Shown in pieces: positions 54,814-64,000 of a stretch of DNA of 64,000 nt. Origin of the DNA: Hyparrhenia diplandra. Lineage: Eukaryota; Streptophyta; Magnoliopsida; Poales; Poaceae. Location: the NCBI GenBank assembly GCA_015847255.1, contig JADLZK010011545.1, forward strand, positions 24,043-88,042, in the 5' to 3' direction. Below the pieces are notes generated by a model, which saw nothing but the letters and a program-made list of their open reading frames with translations, was not told the DNA's origin and did not search any database. The position numbers were made by a program, and so were the translations under genes. The first letter of the stretch is position 1. Each line of letters starts with the position of its first letter.

Positions 54814-56750
54814 TGTGAAATCTCATGTTTGGTTTTGGAAATTGATGACACATTGTTATGTTAATCCTTTGCTCTAGGTGTGACTTAAGAGACAGGATTG
54901 CATGGATGACGTGGAGCATGATGATCATGAACATGGACGATGTTGATGAACATGATGGATCGTCAAGCTCGGTTGTCGGTTTGGAAGGAACCCGGAGATC
55001 AAGGCAAAGGTATAACTTGATAGGGTTTTCTTTCGGTGATCAGGACACTATAGAGAGTGTGATCACATTTAGGATAGATGGCCGACTATCAAGAGGGGAT
55101 GCCGCGACTAACCTTTGGTGAAGTGCTTCTAGGTCCACTTGACTTGCATATTGCATTTAGACTAGAGAGCACTAACTTCATTCTTGCCTATTCGATCGCG
55201 ACATGCTAATATACATGATATCGAGATCATCTTCGACGTGTTGGCAACTCATGGCAAGAGGCCTTCCAGTTCTTTTGGTTTTTATTTTTAAACTTGGCCA
55301 GAAATACACTACTGGTTTTTATTGTCAATTGCAGTGATTCTGAACCCTACTGTTTGCATGTTCTCTTGCAGTGAGATAGAGAAGTTGAAGCTTTTTGAGC
55401 TTACATGCCGAGAAGGCATGATTCTGAACCCTACTCAATGATTTTTTTGAAGTTTTACTTTTTACCTAAATGCCTGTTATTGTCTGTAGCCTTGTTTTGA
55501 CTTTAATTTTTCTTTTGGTTAATTGAATTAATTCATTGTTCTAGATAGCAATTGCTCATATTTGTGCATTACATGGAAAAGGGTTTACCTGGTTATCATT
55601 GTTTAGTCATTATAAGAACTTTTGTCATTATGTGAGTACATTTGTTTTATACTAGAATTTTTTTATGTTGAAAGTAGTGCGGCAATATAATGATTGCACT
55701 GTATTAGTTTGGTAATACTGAATGCCTAAGTGGCCATATTGATACTCATGTTGTGTTCCTTTGTGAATGAATAATAGATATTTGCAGAGTATGCTAACTT
55801 CTAACTAAGACATTGTAAAATTCGAGGACAGTTTTGCATGAAAATTATTGTACAGAAAGATAATTATTGTAAGCAGCAATAATCAATACAAACACTCCTA
55901 ATTTTCTCAATCTGAGACATCTGTTGGTACTTGGTGTGTTGATTGTTTTTTTTTTCTACTGATCGGTTTTGTTCTTCGACTAATATCATATACTTGAAAA
56001 CATTATAAAATGTAGAGCTGATTCTAGAAGCCTTTGACTACCTGCAGCTGCCATTCGCCCTGAAGAATGGTACCAATTTTAATCCAATTGTACTAATTTT
56101 CCTATTTGTGAACCGTGCATGGTTGTAAACTTTTACTTTTCTGTTCTACTGTTTTACAGGACGAATTGGGAAGCTAAGCATCCGGATTCCTTGGAAAAAA
56201 CTTGGATGGGACCCTGTCAATCTAAGCACCCTTTTGTTGGTTTAATTAAATTTCAATCGTCACTTTATCAACATGGTGCTGTTTTTTTTGGCAGAAAGAC
56301 CAATGGGATATAGAGATGGTGGACGGTGACTTCAGATTCTGATCTGATTTGGACCATATCGCTTCGGAATTGAGCTCAACTTGCATAATTTGCATGACTC
56401 CATTCCCAATTTTGTCACCTCAAAGTCGCATGCATTTCAGTTAAATTATTTTGTAACTTGGTGTGGTATTATTTTCCCCAGCATTCTGCAATTGGCTATG
56501 TCCATATGTGTGAACAACTGAACATATTGTTCGTAATTTAAGAATTCAGCGTCTGCCAAATCCCAAATGCCACCTAATCTATTCAACCGTATGGGCATCT
56601 GATCGCCAACATTATTGAAGTTCATGATTGCAAACATCTCTTTGCATTTTTCAAATCTTGTAATGCATGAATGTATTCCAGATTGCGCGAGGAAAAATAT
56701 GAAAAAAAAAAAAATCTTTTGTCAAATTGTTTTTAAGTGTAGTTCTAAAA
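54814..56750. other. Repeat debris without recognised gene
   Basis: TGTGAAATCTCATGTTTGG at 54814 looks like an LTR start, but no matching end or TSD was found. Repeated segments TGATTCTGAACCCTACT (55333 and 55419) occur. An exon-like piece (TTTTACAG|GACGAATTGGGAAGC, 56159) has no partner that I recognise. The rest is AT-rich. Confidence 0.4.
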
Positions 56751-56783
56751 TGGAACCGTGGCAACGCACGGGCACTATACTAG
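56751..56783 (+). mobile_element. Helitron-type 3' terminus
   Basis: CCGTG-GCAACG-CACGG (56756-56771) forms a short GC-rich hairpin, followed by GCACTATACTAG and a T, the CTAG-T end used by Helitrons. I did not find the matching 5' end (TC after A), so the extent of the element is unknown. Confidence 0.55.
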
Positions 56784-56944
56784 TAGACTATTGTAATTTC
56801 TTGTTTATTTTATAGGAGATCTGAATATGTGAGCTATAATCGTTAGACTACTTGGATGTTGACCAAGACCCCGTGATCTCGAACATGTGAGCTGTAATAT
56901 TTTATAATGTTTTGTTGATGAACTTGTCATTCTACATTACTATA

Positions 56945-57093
56945 ACCGGATGTTGATAATCTCCATTTCATTTACATCGCCGCCGGTTGGTGGGAACCGG
57001 TAGTGAGGTTTAGTTCTACCGGTTCAAAATCCGGCAGTGAAGATGGTTTTTGAAACCGGCAACGGCAACGATAGTGATGTGATGCTCTGGGGT
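56945..57093. repeat. CACTA-like subterminal remnant
   Basis: Contains CCGCCGGTTGGTGGGAACCGGTAGTGAGG, CCGGCAGTGAAG and a final GGGGTAGTG, resembling the end region of a CACTA element. No partner terminus or TSD could be assigned. Confidence 0.45.
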
Positions 57094-57668
57094 AGTGAGT
57101 GTGAGATATCTCTGGGATAGTGAGTCTGCGATATCATGCACATCTCTATGAAAATCTCAAAGAACTTAGAATTAAGTTAGAGGACTTATATTTAGTTGAA
57201 TGAAGAGATAAACTATTATAAATGAATTTTAGTGCAACGTGTGGTATACTAACATAGAAAAAAATTATATGTTAATGAATGATGTAGATTAGTAGCGTAA
57301 ATAGCTTGCATGAATAGAGCAATGCTATAATTGTATTCCCTAGTAGGTTGGGCTGATGCGGATGAATTTTAGTGAGGTTTTAAAATTATAAGAGATATAT
57401 AGATATATATGTATAGATATGTATAGATAAGAATAAGAGAATAAGCACCTGGCCCGTATCTTGTAAACATGAATTGCAAACACAAAGGAAGAACACACAA
57501 AGCAGACAATATGAAGTCTAAAACTCGTGTTAAACAAACACATACTGCAGCTTTCCATCTCCCAATATTTTTGGTAGCCCCATGATTTTCGCTCACTGAA
57601 GCAAACGCTGTGTGACCAGGTGCCGAATAGGCCAAGACTACAGCTTTCAAGAACTTGTATTTTACAAA
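57094..57668 (-). other. 3' flank and probable 3' UTR of the TBC gene
   Basis: AT-rich sequence with a TATATAGA-type simple repeat at 57388-57430. The 3' UTR probably occupies the part nearest 57668. No other gene seen. Confidence 0.5.
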
Positions 57669-60600
57669 CTATCCATCCATCTTGAGTGAACTCAGCCGTC
57701 TTGTTCTTTGATCAAGCTCAGCCATGACAACAGTCTCCTGCTTTTTCCTTTCCTTTGTGATTGTATTTGTTGTCATTGAACCAATCTTGTCAAAAGCGAA
57801 CTGGAAAAGGAAGGGTTTAAGATCATCAATCAACCAATGCTTGGCAAAATAAGTTATCTACAATAGAGTTACAGATTATATTTCTTTGTGGTTTTGCTAG
57901 AAACCTGTCTTTTTTTCCTAATTTTTAACTACTGCTATAAGATATTTGCATATAGACTAGAAAGCAATGTATCACTTCCTACACCAAATTTGTTGGTACA
58001 ACAATACAAAAGAGTATGAGAAAATTCCTTCTGCCATTGGAATCTATACCTATCTCTTCAATGCCATTACAAAATATATCATCCCTTCTATGCCATTATT
58101 TTTTATTTTTTCTCTCCGTTCTGTGCCATTACGGGCACAGCGAAAGGTGGGCCATGCACAGGTTTGAACCACGGTGCAGTCATGACACCATCACTGGATC
58201 CAAGATTTTAAGCTCCATGGCTGCCCTTGAGCGGTGCCTTGGCCTCAAGGAGGCAGACGTAGAGGGGCAACACCAACTCCTCGCTCGTCCCTTTGCAACC
58301 ATAGGGACCTTCTACTCCTTCCCGGGCGCCGACAACTGATCACAAGGATATGCTGCCACGACAAGCTGCGAAGAGACACCATCATGAGGAGATCTCATCT
58401 TCTTTTGTGCCAGTGAGAAGGCACAGCCACGTGGCGGATGGCAGCAAAAAAGAGCATAGCCCTTACCTTCGCTGCCCCATGTGCACGTGTTGTTGCCCCT
58501 GCGCTCAGCTGCCTCTTTTCCACCATCCTACTGCGCCACGCATTGTGACCGCATGTGTCTCCAGTCTGCAATCAGACCCAGCCCGCCTGCAGCAGCTGCT
58601 TGCTGCGCGCCAGCAATGGGGCCCGTGCCACACGCTGCTGTCCACGCCACCCATGAACTCCCACATGTGGAAGCTCGCCGTGTCGAGGAACTCAGAGAGC
58701 ACGACCATGTAGGCAGCACCGCCGCACTCCACGACATTGATAGAGTAGTCGTCATGTGGGGGGGAGGAATGTCATTCAGGGCAACTTCGGTAATGCAGGC
58801 ACAGCAAATTGCAGGCTATATGTCCATGCCCGAGTGGCTCCAGAAGTTGGGCACGGCCTCGCCACCACCGCGGCATGGAACAACATAAAAGTTCTACTGT
58901 GATGTGCTGATGCTCTAATGCATGGTGGTTGCCATGAGCCCACAATGTCCTGGGACGCCCTGACTTATCACAAAGTAGACTGCGTTGTCCTCGCCACTCT
59001 ATGCTTCGCTCTGTATGACATGTTCCTTCTTGACTTACATCACTGCTTTTACCTTCTCTGTCTCACATTATCTGACTACGGAAACATCCCGTTGTAGCTA
59101 TGCTCTATGCTCTCTCTGAGCTTCTATGACTAATCCCTGTTTTCATTTTCAGGGATGCTCGATAATTAATGGGGGATAGACAGAGAGATGAGGTAGAGAG
59201 CAAAAATGAACAGTGAAACCAACGACATCCACCTAAATGGCTGAGGGGAGGAGAAAAATAGAAGTAACGGCATTCAAGAAAAGCTATATTTTTCAATGGC
59301 AACGGGTACAAATTTAAATGGCAAAGAGGAAATTTTCTCAAAGATTAATGAAATCTGCAAAAGAATAGAACTATGAAATAACAGTGAAGAAGATTTACGT
59401 ACTGTCAGGAGTTCATCAGGGTCATATAGATGATGTGTGGTTCTTTGCAAAATATCAATCACATCACCGATATGTTGGATTTTTAGTATATCATCTTCTC
59501 GCATCTGCAAATTTGGTGGACATAAGTAATGTGAAAGGAAAAGAAAGTAATCTTTAGCTGATATAGGCTGGGGAGTTAAACAAACTCAGGACACATGAAA
59601 ATAGGAGGCTTCATGAGGTACCTTGAAAATTGCAAGAGCAACATGGAACAAAACCTTGGCTCCTTCATTGAATAAAACATCCCAAACCCGAAGTGTTGTC
59701 TGCTCACATCAATGAAAAGATATATGAAAATAAAAATTCAAATGATTATGAGCAAACAATACAGGGGACAACATAAATATTGATACTGATGGCACTTTTG
59801 TGTAACCTCTGAAGGCAGGCTCTTTGAGAAGAGGCACAGAAACCATTCTGTAGCAACAAGTGAAACATCAAACCCCATTGCTTCAAGATGAGCAGCAATC
59901 CTACATCAATGCCCAATAAAATACAGTAAGAAATCATGGCCTGATGGTTTCGGATTTATATTGGTTAGTGGTGCCATGTCAAGAACATAAAGGGAAAGAA
60001 CTACCTTGGACACTTCTTAGCCAGGAGATCTTTGAACACCCTCTGCTCGACATGGCATCCAGAAAGAGTGTCAGTATAGCAATCACTGACAAGTACATTC
60101 TCGAGGAGTACAGCAAGCATCCAAAATGCATCCTCCTCTGTCTTCATCACAAGCAACAACAGTGCAGCTACATAGTTTAGACCCTGCAGCCGGTGTAGTT
60201 AGTGATGGATGTGCTTAATGACATAATCTGATTTTATAATCTGGCACTATGCTAACCTGGCAGTATCCAACTTCGGAATCACGGAATGAGTACCCCACAA
60301 GTACTCGTCGCAGAGATGCCTGACCCTTGTCACTGTTCAACCAAGGATGACAAGGGAAAGTGCGAGGAAGATCCTATAAAATCCCTATCATTAGTATTAC
60401 TACTACTGTCAACGTCATTGTATAGAAACAAGAAAATTAAAAAATGAAACACCCACATTTGTCACAAAGTGAATTTATGAAGATGCAGTCTCTTTAGGTT
60501 CTTTTGATGAAGTTAATTTTTCTGGCACGACAGAGTAAACTAGTGACAATACTTAAGATTTACCAACACAAAATACAGTATGAGAGGACCATCTTTCTAT

Positions 60601-61248
60601 TTTAAACATGAATAGTGACCACAAAGAAACAAGAGTTCTATATGCTGCAAAATAAGAAAGCATGAATCTCACATAACAAGTCCACAACATCTTCACAAAA
60701 CTCACATGATCAATTTGCCTTGTGGCTGGCGTGGTCTTCCCCTCCGTAGCACGAATTAGCTCATCATAGTATGTTTCTGGCACTGTTGACCGTTTCTTGG
60801 CTGCTCCTGACACCGATAACCAAACCTTTGGCCTCAGCACTGGTGGTACACCTTTCCTGATCAACCTCCTCAATGTAATTGTATTAGTGAGCACTGACAA
60901 CTTGAGTGATGTGACGCTGATCACCCCCTCATTTGAAGAAATCTTTGGTTGGAGGTACCAATTTGCACCCTTGCTTGCCTCCAGCGCCCACCACACCCTG
61001 CCTTGCTCCCTGATCCTCTCCCTCACCTCGTTCAGCACATTGACATCATCCACATTGCCCTCCACCATGAACCCGTACAGGTCCTCAAACTTGACAGACA
61101 TGAGGTGTACATTGAACAAACTCTTCTTGCCTGTGTTGTACCTAATGGTGTGGGTGTTGGTGGGCATTGATGCGGTGGGCGTGTTCCGTAATGTCCTCCT
61201 CCAGGAGTTGAAATCATCTGCCACATCCCTGGTTTGGATCCCAAACAT
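57669..61248 (-). CDS. RabGAP/TBC domain-containing protein (7 coding exons)
   Basis: Exons on the minus strand: 60706-61248, 60257-60373, 60005-60183, 59807-59900, 59622-59699, 59403-59504, 57669-57800; all junctions are GT-AG and the frame is kept, giving 414 residues. The TBC domain spans about residues 133-345. The arginine finger motif I-x-x-D-x-x-R ends at R185, and the glutamine finger YCQG is at Q220, so it should stimulate GTP hydrolysis by a Rab GTPase in membrane traffic. Supporting stretches are KGVPPVLRPKVW, LRRVLVGYSFRDSEVGYCQG, MKTEEDAFWMLAVLLENV, TEWFLCLFSKSLPSE and RVWDVLFNEGAKVLFH. The N-terminal half (KFEDLYGFMVEGNVDDVN) matches what I recall of plant TBC proteins. I chose the ATG at 61248 because an in-frame TAG lies upstream. 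The target Rab cannot be told from sequence. Confidence 0.92.
58018..59339. mobile_element. Mutator-like element in the last intron of the TBC gene
   Basis: Ends GAGAAAATTCCTTCTGCCATT and (reverse complement) GAGAAAATTTCCTCTTTGCC define imperfect terminal inverted repeats of roughly 100 bp, both with repeated TGCCATT motifs. Flanking 9-mers AAAGAGTAT and AAAGATTAA match at 7 of 9 places, consistent with an old 9-bp TSD. It is 1.3 kb long with no transposase. The intron is 1602 bp, while the other introns of the gene are 73-332 bp. Confidence 0.7.
58180..58890 (-). pseudogene. Gene-like cargo in the Mutator-like element
   Basis: A GC-rich block in contrast to AT-rich TIRs. A minus-strand reading near 58640-58750 gives VVECGGAAYMVVLSEFLDTA then SFHMWEFMGG, which resembles part of a kelch/F-box type protein (weak similarity by eye). 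This would make the element a Pack-MULE. No complete gene is present. Plus-strand frames (58481-58888) look like shadows. Confidence 0.4.
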
Positions 61249-62128
61249 GTTCTTCTCCACAAATTCCTTTTTGCCAGGCTTCTTCTCCACTGATCTATCT
61301 GCTAATAACCTACTCCAAAAGAAAACCTGTGTAATATATCTACCAATCTACACCCAAATCTTTCCTCCCCCTCTTCTTAGATGTTCCTTGCCTTCTTGGT
61401 TTCCTTCGTAATCCTGGACCCCTACAACCATTTTGAAAAAAACAAAACCCCGAATTCATCTCGTATTAAACGACGAGCAATCAGGACAAGAACTCCCAAG
61501 AAAGAACGCAACTTATAGTTGAAAAAAATGCAAATCACCTGCCGACTGCAAGAAGCCTCGATCACAGATCTTTCCTGCTATGCTGATCTATTGACCAAGA
61601 ACCAAGAAGAGGAGCTGATCGGCTCGGACTGTGCTGCTCGCTCTTGTGGATTAGAAGCGAAGGCAACACCGACGGCCGCAGATTGGGAGCAGCAACGACG
61701 ACGACAACCAGCTGCGGCAACGGCTAAAAATGGGGTGCCTCCTTGGTCCCTGCCCCTATTTTCAACCCTATTTTTGGGAGGTCTGATGGCTCTGATTAAA
61801 ATCGGATCAGGAACTCCATTTCCTCCACCAGCCTTATCGAATGGCGAAAGATTTTGATAGTATTTCGAGGTTCTCGCAAATCGCAATGGTGGATTGATAG
61901 CGGCAGCTTTCCCTTTCTTGGCAATTTGGTGAAATGGTCGAGCTTCGGATACGGATTTATTCCTGTTTATATGACCGTGTCAGCTCCTACTATCCAACTT
62001 TTTTTTAATAATTAATAATATATATAAAAGAACAGCTATATTTAAGTAGAAAAAGGGTCGCTCTAAAGACGTGTGATCATATTGAATAGGACAAATGGGT
62101 CCTTTTACATGCCGTACGCTATAATGAC
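61249..62128 (-). other. Upstream region and probable 5' UTR of the TBC gene
   Basis: On the minus strand a donor-like GGCAG|GTGATTTGC at about 61541 and an acceptor-like TTACACAG at about 61322 suggest a 5' UTR intron of ~220 bp with a noncoding first exon upstream to about 61860. No clear TATA box was identified. The frame 61578-61886 is Arg/Ala-rich and not convincing as protein. Confidence 0.45.
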
Positions 62129-62130
62129 TA

Positions 62131-62374
62131 CTCTCTTCGTCCTTAATCGAAGTTTGTCATCCCTGATTTCGCCATCTTTTTTCAACGCTTCGCCTTATTT
62201 AAATTTTTTGCATAAATATAATTTATTTTGTTACGACTTATTTTATCCATAAAGATACTTGAATATTGACTATTTTATTTTATGATTTGTATAAATATTT
62301 TGAATAAAACGGATGGTCACAAAAAGATTTAAGTTCAAAAGTCAAAACGACAAACTCCATGAACGTAGAGGGAG
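62131..62374. mobile_element. Stowaway-like MITE 1
   Basis: Ends CTCTCTTCGTCC and (reverse complement) CTCCCTCTACGTTC with TA target duplications at 62129-62130 and 62375-62376; 244 bp. Confidence 0.75.
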
Positions 62375-62720
62375 TAGTTTTTCGAGCGACAATGCACTAA
62401 CTCGCCTAATTAGGTTTTATACAGATGAAATAGGTATATGCAGAGAAAACTGAAACCACGAGTTTAAACGTGCGAAACCAAGAGTTCCAAGCACAATACC
62501 TCGATTGTTAAAAAAAAGAAAAAGGAAAATAAGAGAAAAATGAGATTATGCCACGAAATATTCAGCTACAAAAAGAAGTACATTCCACTTATAAATTTCT
62601 GTACTCTCTCGTTTTGCGAAATAGTATCATTTAACCTAAAAATAAATGTGATGTACAATAGAGGTTTGACTCTGACCAATTATAATGGAGATCGACAGAT
62701 GTTTGCAATGTAAAATAGTA

Positions 62721-62947
62721 CTGCCTCTGTTTCTGAATAAATCAATTTATAGAATTCGTGCTAGTCAAACTTTTTTTTAGTGTGATTGACTTTATAGAAA
62801 AGAGTAACAACATTTATAATATAAATTGAGTACCTTATGAAAATATGTTTTATGATAAATCTAATGATACTAATTTGATAATATGTATCGGCCAAAATTC
62901 AAAAAGTTTAACTTAAAACAAATATAGGTATCTAGATAGACAGGGAG
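62721..62947. mobile_element. Stowaway-like MITE 2
   Basis: Ends CTGCCTCTGTTTCTG and (reverse complement) CTCCCTGTCTATCTAG with TA at 62719-62720 and 62948-62949; 227 bp. It is flanked by an imperfect direct repeat of host sequence (62646-62716 and 62970-63040). Confidence 0.7.
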
Positions 62948-63149
62948 TATCTAAAAAAAAAAAAAAAAAAATGTGACGTACAAAAGAGGGTTTGACTCAG
63001 GCCAAAAAATAAGAAAGGAGATCAATAGAGGCTTGCAATGAAGTTTGCACGTGGCACGTCTGTCGACATGACGAGATAAAAATGTCAAGGATTTATTTTG
63101 GAGGTTTCTTCTGACCAGCTCCATGCTTATGCTTTAGAACTTTTTAGGC

Positions 63150-63250
63150 TTGCTTTTACGCACATGTGTTCATATGGATGAGTGTGTGCGTGCGTCTTGC
63201 ATCGAAAGTGTCTCAAGGTTGTAATCGTGTAATCAAAAAAAAAAATTCTC
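63150..63250 (+). repeat. Possible 3' tail of a LINE or SINE
   Basis: GT-rich segment GAGTGTGTGCGTGCGTC, then AAGGTTGTAATCGTGTAATC and an A10 run. Pattern only; no family assigned. Confidence 0.25.
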
Positions 63251-63403
63251 AACTAAAAATTGTCTCCAAAAAATAACATAAAGTTTTAGCACAATTAATA
63301 TGTTGCCGAACATCACAAGTATCTTAACAACCTCAAATGTAAAAAAACTCAATACTACAAAGCTTTAGATGTCACTAGTATCCCTTGCTAAGGCCTTGTT
63401 TAA

Positions 63404-63670
63404 GGCCTTGTTTAGATGGCTAAAATTTCTAACCTTTTTCCCACTTTCTCCATCACATCACATTAAATACACCAAAAGACATATGTTTGGAGTATTAAAT
63501 GTAAGTAAAAAAAAATAACTAATTACACAGTTTAGATGTACATCATGAGATCGATTCTTTTTGAGCCTAGTTACTCTATGGTAGGATGCTATTTACCACT
63601 AACAAACTAAACGCTACAAATTAATGCGATGTGACATTCGTTACAATTTTTTTAGCCATCTAAACAAGGC
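63404..63670. mobile_element. Tourist-like MITE
   Basis: Terminal inverted repeats GGCCTTGTTTAGATGGC and (reverse complement) GCCTTGTTTAGATGGC; TAA precedes the left end. The right TAA is six bases beyond the end, and a second GGCCTTGTTTAA lies just left (63392-63403), so the borders are slightly rearranged. Confidence 0.7.
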
Positions 63671-63926
63671 TTGTTTAAGCTTCATTTTAGAGATCCACTA
63701 AAAAACAACGATACATAGAATTAGATATATTAGTACTGATCTCTTTGAAATATATTGATAACTTCACATGACACTCAAATAATTAGAACTGCAATAAGTA
63801 TATTTCTACCCATCGATACAGATGCCTAAACAAGTATGTCTTGATGGCAGACTGACAGTGACCGCCATGACAAATGTTCAGCAAGGTGTTTGCGAAGCAA
63901 CCTTTCTTCAAAAATCTTCTCTACAG

Positions 63927-64000
63927 CTAGCAAGCATGAGATTGTCCAGACAATTGTAGAGCCTGGAGCAGGCTCTGTCGTTGTTTTCCATCATGATGCT
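63927..64000 (+). CDS. Possible exon of a neighbouring gene, cut by the window end
   Basis: A pyrimidine-rich tract and CTACAG at 63921-63926 look like an acceptor. The following frame stays open to the window end and reads KHEIVQTIVEPGAGSVVVFH, then HDA. The PGAGSVVVFHH pattern recalls the last strands of 2-oxoglutarate/Fe(II) oxygenases, but 24 codons are too few for a firm call. Confidence 0.3.

Noticed and set aside
54483..54934. Long GC-rich frames on both strands in fragment E
   Set aside because: High GC removes stops from all frames; only the short tail PFDDIRGRLGAVREAAG looks protein-like, and no full gene can be supported.
54814..55150. Solo LTR starting TGTGAAATC
   Set aside because: No matching CA end with TSD could be found, so it is only mentioned in the repeat debris.
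55307..57093. A CACTA element from CACTACTGG to GGGGTAGTG
   Set aside because: The two ends do not match beyond CACTAC and the flanking triplets differ (ATA versus AGT), so only the right part is listed as a remnant.
60797..61411. 204-codon plus-strand frame
   Set aside because: Lies opposite exon 1 of the TBC gene, whose minus-strand reading has clear domain motifs and splice sites; the plus frame is a shadow.

Overview
This window is plant nuclear DNA, most probably from a grass (Poaceae), perhaps Oryza or a close relative. The reasons are the stacked Ty3/gypsy elements of the Athila and Tat lineages, a CACTA transposon with ACCGGCGGTGA-type subterminal repeats, Stowaway-like (TA target) and Tourist-like (GGCCTTGTTTAG ends) MITEs, a Helitron-type 3' end, and one multi-exon host gene with GT-AG introns. 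No bacterial gene, rRNA, tRNA or CRISPR array was seen. The species call is inference.

About 53.7 kb of the 64 kb is one nest of mobile elements. I named them by letter and placed them by LTR ends, target-site duplications (TSDs) and restored flanks. A is a gag-protease Athila-like element without pol; its 5' LTR is cut by the window start and its 3' LTR is 51921-53705. B (3747-49343, TSD CCGCC) lies in the open frame of A and has no coding genes. C (4893-14454, TSD GTGGT), minus strand, lies in the 5' LTR of B and carries Athila-type gag, protease, RT, RNase H and integrase. F (17659-18457, TSD GTTAT) is a solo LTR in the 3' LTR of B. G (18611-47944, TSD GACGC), minus strand, is a Tat-lineage element also in the 3' LTR of B. 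H (18838-35916, TSD TTC) is a CACTA element in the left LTR of G. D (about 23278-33454), minus strand, is an Athila-like LTR-internal-LTR-internal array inside H. The nest is therefore five levels deep along A, B, G, H and D.

Elements A, B, C and D look like one functional family: their PBSs resemble tRNA-Asp, their LTR ends are alike, they share 3' noncoding blocks, and each has a hairpin with a GGAC loop directly before the polypurine tract. C is the only one with a pol region, so C-like copies may supply proteins to A, B and D (inference). G carries, opposite to its own genes, an apparent gene with its own TATA box, six intron-like segments and a PF04195-like N-terminus, followed by an 80-bp tandem array.

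Right of the nest, 53706-54813 is a truncated Tat-like fragment, and 54814-57100 holds old repeat debris including a Helitron 3' end and CACTA-like sequence. The only clear host gene is at 57669-61248 on the minus strand: a seven-exon RabGAP/TBC-domain protein of 414 residues with both catalytic fingers. Its last intron holds a Mutator-like element that carries GC-rich, gene-like sequence. The final 2 kb holds three MITEs and, at the right edge, the possible start of an exon of a neighbouring plus-strand gene.

Several elements show scattered small indels in GC-rich tracts, and one gag copy (30500-31500) looks scrambled relative to its sister copy. Some of this may be assembly error, so frameshift calls inside the repeats should be read with care.
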